DNA of 64,000 nt from Cyanoderma ruficeps (lineage: Eukaryota; Chordata; Aves; Passeriformes; Timaliidae): positions 3,563,932-3,627,931 of the forward strand of contig VZDJ01000049.1 in NCBI GenBank assembly GCA_008694505.1, in the 5' to 3' direction. Below, piece after piece: positions 12,463 to 23,000 of this stretch. Under the pieces are notes generated by a model. That model made no database searches. It saw only the letters and a list, made by a program, of their open reading frames with translations, and was not told the DNA's origin. The position numbers and the translations under genes are program-made. Each line of letters opens with the position of its first letter. Within the stretch, counting starts at the first letter, position 1.

Positions 12463-12502
12463 TATGTGTATATACACATAAATATATATATATATATGTG
12501 TA
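12463..12502. repeat. TA/TG microsatellite with an 18 bp palindrome
   Basis: The stretch starts with the perfect palindrome TATGTGTATATACACATA (12463-12480), continues as a run of TA dinucleotides and ends in TGTGTAT. Confidence 0.85.
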
Positions 12503-13571
12503 TTTGTTGAAATAGATATTATTGGCTGTTGAGTGACACAATAATTTCCAAATAATGGACCTCTCTGGGTACTTTCACTCACATCTGTCCAATCCAGGGG
12601 GGCTGCAGCTGGTCCATGGCCATCCTGAAAAGTTGTTTGTTCCCAGATCCCGTGGAAGGAAAGGCTGGCTGCTCCGAAGATCCCAAAACTGAAAGGGATG
12701 GTCTTGATTTGATGGATTCGGTGAAGTCGTTCACAGTCAAATAAATTCTTCAACTGCACTTCAAAAGCTCTCTAATGCGGGTTTTTAAAAGCCCAAAAGG
12801 TCTGAGAAGGAATTCCAAGTGCCTTCTGAAGGCGGATTTCCCTGCTCTAAGCAGCCAGCCTGCAATCCTCCAGGGGCTGAGGACAAATGCAAATCTCCCT
12901 TCTGCTGAGGCCGGGATTTCACCCACACCGCGGGATTTCGGGGCCCTTCTCATGGCAGATGTTTGAAGTCTTTAACAGGAGTAGCAATGTTGAAAATCCC
13001 TCTTAACACTCCGTGCATGTGGCACTCCCAGAGCTTCCTGTTCCCTCCCCAGATCCTCCAGTAAATCACTGCTTAAACCCAAACCTTTATTCCTACACTT
13101 GCTCCTTGATCCCACACGGGGCTTTGCCCTCACAGAATTCAGGGCAGAATCAGTTTGAGCTGCTCCTGCTTTGGACCGAGGGTTTAGAAGGCAAATCCTT
13201 CAGAGGAGGAAAGTGCATTTATTAATTTGGAAAGCTTTAAAGCTCCTCATCTTAGTTTTAGTGTATGAGCTGTGGCCTGGGTGGTGCTGGATTATCTGAA
13301 GGCGTTTTCTCCAGACATCCACTGCTTGACGAGAAATCTGGATCAGCCAGCACAGCTTCTTGCACAGGATGGTTTTCAAACCCTGGCAAGGAAGGAGATG
13401 AAAACAAGACTCTGCTATGAAAGTTAATATAGTTAAATATTCCTGCTTAGTCTGAAGGGGCTGTTCTATCCTTCTGCCTTAATTTTCTGAGAACTTTGAT
13501 GCTGCAGCATGTGCTTTATCAAGCTCTACCCTGAACTGGTCACCTCATTCAGTTCAGTGTTTTTTTAGTGA
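12503..13571. other. Unique noncoding DNA
   Basis: No gene or element recognised. Frames at 12750-12966 are open on both strands over the same bases. Confidence 0.45.
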
Positions 13572-13672
13572 GTAAATATATATATTTTATATAAATATAT
13601 ACTAAATATATAATATGTAATATAGTAATTACATCTATATATATATAAAATTTATATATATTATATAAAAAT
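13572..13672. repeat. AT-only low-complexity block
   Basis: About 100 bases made almost wholly of A and T (TATATA, TAAATA and ATATAA words). It is a diverged TA-type simple repeat. Confidence 0.85.
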
Positions 13673-14634
13673 CATAACACAAACTGTATCCACTCATCCT
13701 TTTTTTTCAAGCAACTATTTGCAGAGCATTCGGAGGAGGTGTGAAGTACCTTTGTCAGGGGCAGGACAGAGAGAATGATCGTTCTAAAAATAAATTCTAG
13801 ATAAATGTTTTATTGCACGGCGTGTCACTCGGTATTTGGGGACAGAAATTGCTAATCTGAAGACGTCGTTCCTAAATGTCTAATAGGGGATTTGACAAGA
13901 GGCTATAAGGGGAAAAAAAGTATAAAACCATGAAAAAGAGAGTGCTTTTCCTGGTTGTGTTGAACTGAAGTTGACTTTCACAGGATTCAGTCTTCCCAAG
14001 AGAGAAGGTGACATAATACTGAGTCAGGGATATGAACGAGACAGAATTCTTTAGGTTTAATACCAGCCATTGCTAATGTAATCATGCTGAAGTTCTGGGA
14101 AGATTGAGCAGAGCTGTGATCAAAGGCCTGTGAGCTCCTTAGCAGACTCTAGGCTACTTTGGATAATGAATTTATAAGTGCTTCTGTCAAAAGGAGAAGT
14201 CGCTATTGTTTTGTAGGCTGTAATTTTATTGGTGTCCCCTATAAAAATCCAGTTCTGCTGCTGAAATATCAACTGTGAATAGTGAACTGTGCATGGTGGT
14301 TTTTTATGCTCCAATGCATCTACCAAAGATGGGAAGTGATCAGGGATTAACCTTGTCTGGTATGTTTGTCTAAGTTCTAATGGCAAGCTCAAGAAAAAAG
14401 GCCCATGAACATCTAAATCCTCTAAAAACAAACATGTGCTGATCCCAACCAAAGTGCCTGGTGGCATGGAAGTGCTGTTCTAGCCCTGATTTCTGTGCCC
14501 AAGGAGCCTCTGACAGGGCCCAAGGTCCTGTGTGCCTGAGTTCATCTTTTTCAGGGTCATTTGTGGCTATTACACTGTCCCTGTGGTTCACTCCTGTCAC
14601 CGTGTTACAGTCAGTGCCTGTGCTCAACCTGTAT
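13673..14634. other. Unique noncoding DNA, possible conserved element at 13790-13930
   Basis: The 13790-13930 part is repeat-free, keeps several CpGs (CACGGCGTG and GACGTCGTT) and is low in simple sequence, as many vertebrate conserved noncoding elements are. A 115-codon minus-strand frame (14120-14467) has no recognised domain, and I do not call it a gene. Confidence 0.35.
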
Positions 14635-14900
14635 TGTTGGGTTTTTTTCTTCTTTTCTGTCAGAGTCAGGATTAAATGCTCAAGAGATGGTGTTTCGTGT
14701 TCAGACTCAGATGTTTATTAATTCTTATCCGTGTTACAGTCTCTCTATCCACAGTCCTTTTGGAAGTGTGGCAAACACCGACTAAAGCAGGGGCTGCCTC
14801 AGTGAGGTTTTGTTTTCTCACCTTCGCTTGTTCCTTCTTTAACATCAGTAACTGCAACAGAGCAAAAGCGTTTCAAGATGAATTCTTGAAGCTTCTTTAG
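14635..14900 (-). mobile_element. LTR remnant, antisense
   Basis: It starts TGTTGGG and shares AGTCAGGATTAAA, TTTCGTGTTCAGACT and then TTTATTA-TTCTTATC with the segment after 60,062 (GGTCAGGATTAAA, TTTCATGTTCAGACT). On the minus strand this places AATAAA (plus-strand TTTATT 14714-14719) before the LTR end, as expected for a poly(A) signal. The distal boundary near 14900 is uncertain, and no internal viral sequence is visible. Confidence 0.5.
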
Positions 14901-15923
14901 ATTCTTGCTCGATGGAAAATTTGGGCTCTGAGAAAAAAAAAAGCACAGGGAGACGAGCAAAAGTATCTGAGTTGCAGTGAAATCACTGCTGGTGTGAAAA
15001 GAAGAGACACGAGAGCCTTAAGGGAAGAGTTTGTGCTTTGAAAATTTATAATGGCAGTAGAATAAGCAATTCTTTCATATCTGCTTTCAGAAGCTGAGTG
15101 CTAAAGGGAGACACAGGTGTTTTGTTGAACAGTGAATTAATAGGTCATGGTCTCTTAATATGAATACTGCTGCGTTGTTAGTATTGGAAATTTGAAGCAA
15201 GTTACTATTCTGTAACTTTTGACTTCTTTTTCTTTTTTTGGTGTACGTGTGATTTCAATCCATCTTCTTTTCCACTTTGCCGTTTTGATACATGGGAGGA
15301 GAAAAAAAAAAAGGCAAGGAAAATAACAAAAAAACCTTGAGGAAGAAATGAAACACTAAATGCTTTCCAGAGAAAAAATACATTTCTGTTTCATCTTACC
15401 GTAAGTAAAGGACTGAGCTGGTACGAAGCTGGCTCATCCTCGCTTTACTCAGAATCCCCGTGGTGGTATCAGCAGCTAATGACTCCTCTTTACCTATTGA
15501 GATAGTGGCAAATTCTATTTACTGTTGTCCCTGGAACAGCCGGGGCAGAAGGGGATGAGAGAGGATGGGATAATCTCCTGGAAGGCAGAGTTTAACACCT
15601 GCCTGGGAGGAGATAATTGCTGCATCCCTGAGGGATTAGCACACAGGAACTTTTCCAGAGCCGAGCTCGGCTCCCTCTCACCAGGCCGATGTCAGAAGGC
15701 CCCGAGCACAGAATGGAAGATGCAGGAATAAAGCACGGTGTGCACAGACAGAATGCGGCTTGTGCCTCAAAACTGGAGAGAGGTTTTCCTCTCTCAGCCC
15801 CGTCCTGGTTCAGAAAGGTTTGGGAAACACTTGGGAATGCCTGAAGTGGTGTCTGGGTTGCAGGAGGAAGGAGAAAAACAGGATAAAAACGCTCTGATGC
15901 TCAACTGTGAGCAGGAAAATGCG
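14901..15923. other. Unique noncoding DNA
   Basis: The first half is AT-rich; 15525-15900 is clearly richer in G and C with several CpGs. A clean hairpin (GAGAGAGG, TTTT loop, CCTCTCTC) sits at 15776-15795. No exon is recognised. Confidence 0.45.
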
Positions 15924-16098
15924 GAGTTTCAGAGCAGTGCGGCTTTGGGGTGGACTGGCCCCGAATGCAACCTCAAAAGCTGCAGAGTTTCAGAGCAGTG
16001 TGGCTTTGGGATGGATTGGCCCCAAATGCAACCTCAAAAGCTGCAGAGTTTCAGAGCAGTGTGGCTTTGGGGTGGATTGCCCCCCAAAGAACCTCAGT
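15924..16098. repeat. 61 bp tandem repeat, about 2.9 units
   Basis: Units begin at 15924, 15985 and 16046 with GAGTTTCAGAGCAGTG and contain GGCTTTGGG, TGGCCCC and AACCTCAAAAGCTGCA. The first two spacings are exactly 61 bases; the third unit is cut short and altered (GCCCCCCAAAGAACCTCA). Because 61 is not a multiple of three, the same peptide appears in all three + frames (15738-16136, 15907-16128 and 15950-16159), which argues against coding. Confidence 0.95.
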
Positions 16099-16464
16099 CA
16101 GAAGTCTTGGTTTTGGTTTTGGCACTGAACTTGTAGTACAGAATTATTTTAACAACTGACTTGATTTTAATTATTTAATGACCTTCACTCTGTTTAAGAG
16201 CCCAACAGCTGAAAGTCACTGAGAGGTTTGTGGCAGACGCAGAACTTTAGAAGGGAAGAATTGTTCCGTAGTTTTCTGAAGAATAATCCCAGAAAAAACC
16301 ACATTGCTTGGCACAGCATTTTAATTTAGGAGTGAAATAAAGCTCCAGTGGGATTTGCAATTTCCATTGTAGCCCTGTGACCACTGTCAGTATTTTCAGC
16401 ACTGTGTGAGCACAGTTCTCCTGACCTGCTGGGAGGACACAGGAGCTGAATTTTTGCATCAATT
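16099..16464. other. Unique noncoding DNA
   Basis: No gene or element recognised between the tandem repeat and the CR1 fragment. Confidence 0.45.
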
Positions 16465-16566
16465 GACCCGGCCAGGAGCAGGGAGTTGGACTCAGTGATC
16501 CTCATGGGTCCCTTCCAACCTGGGATGTGGCACTCAGTGCCCTGCTCTGGTTGTCGAGGCGGTGTC
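16465..16566 (+). mobile_element. CR1 LINE 3' end fragments, upstream of LTR
   Basis: GAGTTGGACTCAGTGATCCT and GGGTCCCTTCCAACCTGGG match the usual 3' end of bird CR1 LINEs, followed by a second CR1-like segment (ATGTGGCACTCAGTGCCCTG). The last 57 bases (16510-16566) recur downstream of the LTR at 16870-16926. Confidence 0.7.
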
Positions 16567-16869
16567 TGTTGCTTTGAGTTTTTTACCTTCTTTGTGCAGA
16601 AGTTTCTTACGCAGCTTCATGCAAACAATGTGTATTTTTAGAATGTTTACACAGTTCTCCTCTGAGAGAAGAAATGATTGATGGTGATGTCCACCATCCA
16701 CGTTAGGGAGGTGGCGACCTGTGTTGCCAATCTCTGACCTTTGTACAAATGTATATAACGGAGTCAGATTTTTGAATAAAAGTAGAGAAGAATTGTTCCC
16801 TCATGCTGCTGTGTGCCTGCTTCTCTTTCTGTCCCTGAAGTGGGACACTCCCAGCCTCCACAAACCACA
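16567..16869 (+). mobile_element. Solo LTR, ~300 bp family, copy 2, inside CR1
   Basis: 303 bases starting TGTTGC and ending ACCACA, close in length to the 301-base copy at 44174-44474 and alignable along its whole length. A TATATAA box (from 16751) and AATAAA (16775-16780) are present. The ends are fixed well because 57-base direct repeats of CR1 sequence (16510-16566 and 16870-16926) abut it exactly. It has no internal viral genes. A 134-codon frame starting at 16721 is a chance frame crossing the LTR and CR1. Confidence 0.8.
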
Positions 16870-17000
16870 CCCTTCCAACCTGGAATGTGGCAGTCAGTGC
16901 CCTGCTCTGATTGTCGAGGTGGTATCAGGTCTTAGGTTGGACTTGATGATCTCAAAGGTCTTTTCTAACCCAGTTAATTCTGTGATATTCTCTGACACTC
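16870..17000 (+). mobile_element. CR1 LINE 3' end, downstream of LTR
   Basis: The 57-base repeat of the upstream target is followed by TTAGGTTGGACTTGATGATC, CAAAGGTCTTTTCTAACCC and ATTCTGTGATATTCT, the typical end of a CR1 copy with its degenerate ATTCTGTGA tail. Confidence 0.8.
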
Positions 17001-17318
17001 TGCTGTTGTCTAATTGCAATGGAAGCCAACAGCCCCATTTGGTGGATTTCATCCTGAACTTCACCTGCTCTTCACTTTCCAAAACACACAGATTTTGTCA
17101 CGTTGTAGTGATCCTTGTTGAATGAACACGGATCTCTTACTGTAACAACATCTCAGACTGAGAAATTATATTGTGTAATGTGTACGTATTGTTTCTAAAT
17201 GCTGTCTCAGGTGAAATTGCAAACATCGTTTAAAATGTCTCAGGAATGATCGTAATTCTAAATTCTCCTCGTCCTGGCATCCTTTCAAAATTGTCTCCCA
17301 CCTCGCTGCTGCGCTGGG
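17001..17318. other. Unique noncoding DNA
   Basis: No element recognised. 17180-17320 is repeat-free with several CpGs and leads into the splice-like site below. Confidence 0.4.
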
Positions 17319-17345
17319 AATTACCTCTTGTTTAGCAGGTAAGTC
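17319..17345 (+). promoter_or_regulatory. Candidate recursive splice site 2
   Basis: GAATTACCTCTTGTTTAGCAG is followed directly by GTAAGT. This is a near-consensus acceptor (pyrimidine-rich, CAG) touching a full consensus donor at 17338/17339. Of the three candidates it fits the recursive splice motif best. Use is not shown. Confidence 0.35.
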
Positions 17346-19893
17346 GGAAGGCAGAATAAAGATTTAATCACAGCGAGGGCAGCAAATGAGCTGTTTGTGT
17401 TCCGGTGGCTTTGCTGTCACGCCGTGTGAGCGGTGACACCGAGGGGGGACCAGAGCTACCAAAGGTGTTCGCAGCTGATGTGCCCGGCTTTGCATTTGGA
17501 ACAGGGGACAATAAATGCTGATTGCCTTCTGACTAAACACGGCTTTGGCCTGGCCATCAGCTGAGTTTGTCATTGTCACATGGGTACAAAAAGAGAAATG
17601 CCCTGTGACTTTACCTAATTTCATATTTTTTTATTTTATTTTTAAAAATTTCCTTTTACGCTGGAATAATTTTGCTCCAGCACTAATTTCCGGTGAAACC
17701 AGAGGATCAGAAAATGGGGAATGACCTCCCAATCAGAAGCAGCAAGTGGAGTTGAATTCATTTGCCTGGAGAGAGCTTTGCCAACTCTGTCATGGAGAGC
17801 TCGCTGCGGCTGCTCCAAAAAGTCACTTGTGCTTATAATAATTAGAGTTCCAATGATCTGGAACTGCTTGATTCAGCTAAAGTTTTGGCAGGTGGTTGAC
17901 ACGAAGAAGACTATTAAAACACTGTGCTAGCCTTGAAAAAGTCATTTCAAATTATTTGCGTGCCCGTAATACTGTTACAGTCATCAAAAAAACCCCAAAA
18001 CCCAAAATGATCAATCTATTAGCTATGGATGTGTAGTTATCGTTTTCTGTCACATAAAACACATGAATTACGGATTTTGGGGAATAAATGGATCGAGAAA
18101 GTTCACTTGGTTAGCTGCATTAAACGTTTTGCTGTTATAAATTAAATTGTTCCTCTCTATATTTTGATCTGTGACAGCTCAAGCTCATTTGGCACTTGTA
18201 GTAAACCTTCCTATCTGGAACTGCGCCTGATGAGCAGGGCTAAATGTGGAATTGCCCAAAAATGCTTGAAAAGTGTGTCCTTCCTCTTCCATTACAAAAA
18301 AAAAAAACCAAAAAAACCCCCCCACCAAAAAAACACCATCTATGAAAAGCTCACAGTAAATCCTTAATTTCATTTTTGAACCTGCTCAGATTTGCAATCA
18401 GAATGGATAAAAAAAAATGGATAAAATCAGATAAAATCAGAATGGATAAAATCAGAAGCAGGTAAAATCAGACATATTTCAGAATGGATGACTCTCTAGG
18501 GGCAGGTAAGGCTCCAGCAGAATTGAAGCACATGGTGGAAGTTCTCTGAAGGTTCTTGAGCTGTGCATAGACTGAGGGCTCAAAGCTCCTCCTGCAGCCC
18601 TAAAATCAGTGAAGAGCCCTAAAATCAGTGAAGAATCAATTCCGTGCTGTAAGGAGCAGTCGCTGCTTTCATCCATCCTAACTCTGCTCTCTGAAAAAGG
18701 AGTCACTTATTCTCTGCCGCTGCCTTACCCCCCAAAAGGAAGGAGATGTAAATCAAGTTTCAGTAATAAATAAGGTAAAACTCGGCCCAGGAAGAGCCGG
18801 CAATGAGGCTTGAAAATGAAGCTGGGAAGTCTGCGCCTGCACGGGTGTGTGTGGTGAGATTTGGGCACATAAAGTGTCAGGCTCCACGTTGCATGAGCTC
18901 ATTTGCAGCTTTTACAGATAAAGCACCAGTGGTGCTTTTTCCAGGCTGAGGGAATGGGACTGGGATCTCGTCTCCTGCAGTGATTCATCTCAGCCTTAAT
19001 ATTCAGATGTGAGTGCATACGAGCCACTCTGTGTGCTCGGTGTGTGTGCAGGTAGCTGCAAAAGAACAAATAGGCTGAAGCAAATGTCTTTGAGTATTCA
19101 ACCCTTAATGTGTGTAACATTTAATCACTAAATACTGAGTTTAACTCGAGCTGTTTTGATGATGATGATGGAATGATTAATAAAGTGGTCTGAAACACAG
19201 TTCAGAGCTTCTCTCTAGGGAGTCTTCCTTTGCCAATTTTGGCAAGATGGCCTCCTGCAGCAACAGAATCAGAAATGCCAATGGTAATTGAAATTTTTAA
19301 TTACATTTCCTGCTTTATTTCAAGGTAACAAGTGTCTGGGCCGGTGGTGTTTTATTTTTCCCTCCTCTTTGACTGTTGATAGTGCTGAATGCGTTACAGG
19401 CTTCCTGTGAGCCCTTGGCTTTCTAAAAAATGATAAAGGATGAGTACAAAGGCAAAACAAGTCCCTTCCAGAGATAATAACCACAGTGTTTTGCAAGCTT
19501 TTTCAAAGCCCTGTCAGGCACGCTGCAAGTTTACTTAAATAAAGTCCTCCAATTTCACGTGGTGTTAAAGGGAGATTTGAGGGAGTGCAGCTGAGCAGAG
19601 CAGTGTGCAGCCCTCACAGCACGACCCACACCTCAGATCATAAATCATGGAGAGAGGGTAGAAGGAGACAAAACCCAGTCAGGGATTTCTCAGTGGGACA
19701 ATTCCTTTGCTTCTTGCAGAAGGTTAAGGCTGCCATCATCCTCGTCAGCACAAAGAGCCACGAGGAGGGTGGGGGATGCTCCCAGGGACAGGCCAAAGAG
19801 TGGGTAAAATAATTCACCCTGAAGATGAAGAAATCACTGCAGCCTGCTCAGCAGGGGCTGCCCTCAGAAGCTGCAGACTGAATTTTTAGATTT
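17346..19893. other. Unique noncoding DNA with simple-sequence patches
   Basis: Contains an A-rich/C-rich tract at about 18294-18335, repeated GATAAAATCAG words at 18403-18475, and a perfect 19-base tandem duplication (GCCCTAAAATCAGTGAAGA) at 18597-18615 and 18616-18634. No gene recognised. Confidence 0.5.
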
Positions 19894-20069
19894 TTAGACT
19901 GAATTTCCAAATTCTCAGGCTCAGTGACTCGGCTCTGGGGTTGCAGGGTGTGCAGTCAGGACTGGAGAGGAAGGGTTAGGTCTGAGTGAGATGTTTCTGT
20001 TTCAGGTTCCCAGTTTAGATATTCCACTTTTCAGCAGTAACAAACGACATTGCAGTTTGTGGTGGTCTG
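19894..20069 (+). repeat. Unclassified dispersed repeat, copy A
   Basis: Matches 25607-25769 in the same orientation from TTAGACTGAATTTCCAA to GTGGTGGTCTG. A central block of about 75 bases (from CTCTGGGGTTGCAGGG to TTTCTGTTTCAGGTT) is identical. Copy A has 13 extra bases upstream of that block. I do not recognise the family. The edges have neither clear LTR ends nor a LINE tail. Confidence 0.9.
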
Positions 20070-23000
20070 TCATAACGTCCTGTTTATTCCCATATATTCT
20101 TTTGAGGTTATTTGGGATTTGTGAAGCCCTGGAGTAGAAATAGTACAGTAAAACTTAAGAGACATGTCCCCAGATTGTTTTGCCTCCTGTTTAGCCCACC
20201 AGCAGTTCAAGTTCTTTAGTTACAAACAGTTGCTTTTGGCCAGGATTTTTTTTTTTTTTGCATGTTTAACTAATGTTTTTTTAAATGTCTTAATGATTTG
20301 AAAAGGTCAGCAGGGAGAAAATAACTCAAGTTGGAGTTTTGCCATGGAGTAGGCATTCAGTATTGACTATCTGCTCCTCAGCAGACCCTCAGCTGCCTTG
20401 ATGGATGTCGTGGCATCACCAAACAGAGACCCCAGGGTCTGTGTTTGCTGCTGGGACATTTTGCCTTTGAGATGGGTTTAGCTCTAATTTTCCTGCTGAA
20501 GCAGAGTGAGCTATGCTGAGGCTCTGGCCTGTTGCTTGACACTTTTTACATTTTATTTTTAAACACAATTTACTATTATGCTGGATATCCTTCTGGCAGA
20601 ACTTTAAAAGTTATTGCATGTCTTCCTGAAGAGCTCCTGTTTGGTATTTCCGTTGGCCGCGGCTTTCAAACATGAACACCTGAATTTTTTCCTCCTGGAA
20701 AGGCACTGAAAAGCCTCACCTCTGTGCTGGTTTTGTCTGTTTGTGATAAAGCTGATGGCAATATTTCTTAGACACAGCAGGGTCAAATTCCTCCTTCATG
20801 TGTCTTTTTACCTCAGAGATGTTACAGCAGAAATCTCCTTCGGGCTGTGTTGTCAAAAGATCTCATCTTCTGTTTGAGAACCAAAGTTGCCCGGTTTTCA
20901 GAATATATCAACACATCAAGGACATTTTCGACACAGAGTTTCAGTGAAAACACCCAGAGTTTCTGAAATGTTCTTTTTCTTAGATACATAAATTGTAGCT
21001 GAGCTCTTCAGAAAATCTGATCCTGGCAACAGAGCTGGCAATGTTGAAGTCCAGGTCTGAGCATCCTATAAATTAAACTCTATTAATGTTAATCTAACAA
21101 AGTCAATCGCTGGTTTTTACATTGGAGGTTCTGTAAATATATGCTAATTTTAAACATCTCATTTAGAAATATAAATCAGGAATTTCAATAAACTATTAGT
21201 ATTCTTTTGCAGGATTTACATAATAGCGTATTTTTGAATTTTTTCATTTCAAATTTAATGTTCCTATTTAATTCTTACATTTCAAGAAACTGTCTAAAAA
21301 TTGCTTAAGATTCAGAGAGAGAACTTCAAATTCTTGATTTTCAGATCATGGGGAGAGAAAGCTCAAATCCATTTTCAAATGGAAATTCTAACATGGAGGT
21401 AAAATTGACTTTTGAGCCATTAACTTGCTTTTAACTCTGCCGTGTTTGAAAATAACCGTGGAAAAATTAGTGCTCATTTCAGAGCGAATTTGTATAAATT
21501 TTAGCAGATTATATGGCAAATATGTTGATTTTTTTTCCTCCCTGGGGAATGGAAATACAAAATGGTTTTGTTGGGTTTTTTTCAGTAGAACTACAGCTTT
21601 TAATTAATTGCTGTCTCAGTGTTGTTGTGGCAAGTGCCACAGAAATAATTTCATCCACACGCTGCCTGGCTTGTGCAGAGAGAATCTTTCCATCACACAC
21701 GATCTTTACTCGATTTCCCCCACATTTATACAGTCAAAACCCAGAGAAATTCACTGGTTCCCTGTTCAAAGGTCCCAAGTTGAGCAGTTCTTGCTGTTTG
21801 ATTTCCTGTTGGTTATTCATCCCTTCAACTTTGATATTAGGTTATTAATATTAGGTAATTAGGTTGTTTTTTGTTCTCTTATGGATGTTTTCCCAGACCA
21901 GGTGCCTCTGACCATGCCAGGGGTGATGTTTGGAGATGATGCTCATTAATATTCATTAACGGTCATTAATGGTCAAATTATCTTTTGTGTATCTTCTGTG
22001 CTAGTCCTGGTTTAACATTTCTGTGCTGGTCCCGGTTTAACATTTCTGTGCTCATCAGACCCCCAGTGCTGAAACAGTCCTGTGAAAAGAAACTTCAATC
22101 ACTTTCCATCTGGGCAAAGGTGAACAAAACCCCTGACCAAAGATACATTAAAAAAAAAAGAAAGACATAAACTTGTGTAATGGTTTTACGTTTACCTGTC
22201 TTTGTTTACCAAATTTAGTGCAGTGGTTTCAGTGCCTACAGGAACTCTGCTGTGAGATAGGATTAGGAGAAAAGCAAAGCAGGCTCAAATCTTAAAGGTA
22301 TAAAGATAGATGTATCAGCACGCACTAAAAGAAGAAAATGAGAATCAAAATGAAACTTTCAAAACACTCCTCCTCCCATGTTAACCCAGGACAGCTTGGT
22401 AAGGGCAGGGCACTTCTCTGGCCTGTCACAACTGTCAATAATTTCCCCTCCCTTTTCCCTGTTTCATGTGTGAGAACATTGCTCTCTGCATCTTTCGTGT
22501 CTGATGAGGAATTTCCTATTTCCAGATACCAATTTCCTTGGAGATGAATGCAAACTCAGCTACCAGCTTCTTCCCCCCTCAATGCTGCTGCAGTAAAGAA
22601 ACATTCATCAGGCAGGCAGAGCTTTCTTTATTTACTCCTGTTCTCCTCTCCCTAGAGCTTCTTGTGCCTCACTTGTGCTGGCTGCATGATTATTCTTCTT
22701 ACTGGGATGAAAAACTGACTTTGAGATGTTTTCTTCGTGTGAACACAACACTCCATCCCAAGGCAACAGTTGCAGATTCAAATTTAATTGTGAATTAATG
22801 GAAAATGGGGAGAAAGAGGCTGTGCACTGTAAAGGAAATTTAACGTGCTTGTTGCAATAATGAATGTTTTAGAGATTTTTTTCATATTTTTCCTTCATTC
22901 TTGTAGTCATGGTTGGCTTGAATGCTCAGATTCTTTCCTTGGATTGCCTCTGGAATGTCTGGAATATACAGCTGTTCCCAGCCACCCCTGCAGCCAACAT

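Noticed and set aside
14120..14467. 115-codon minus-strand frame as a viral or host gene
   Set aside because: No recognised motif, and the adjacent LTR remnant has no primer binding site or other proviral landmark pointing into it.
15738..16136. 132-codon frame with repeated peptide as a repeat protein
   Set aside because: The repeat period is 61 bases, so the peptide shifts frame at each unit and appears in all three frames.
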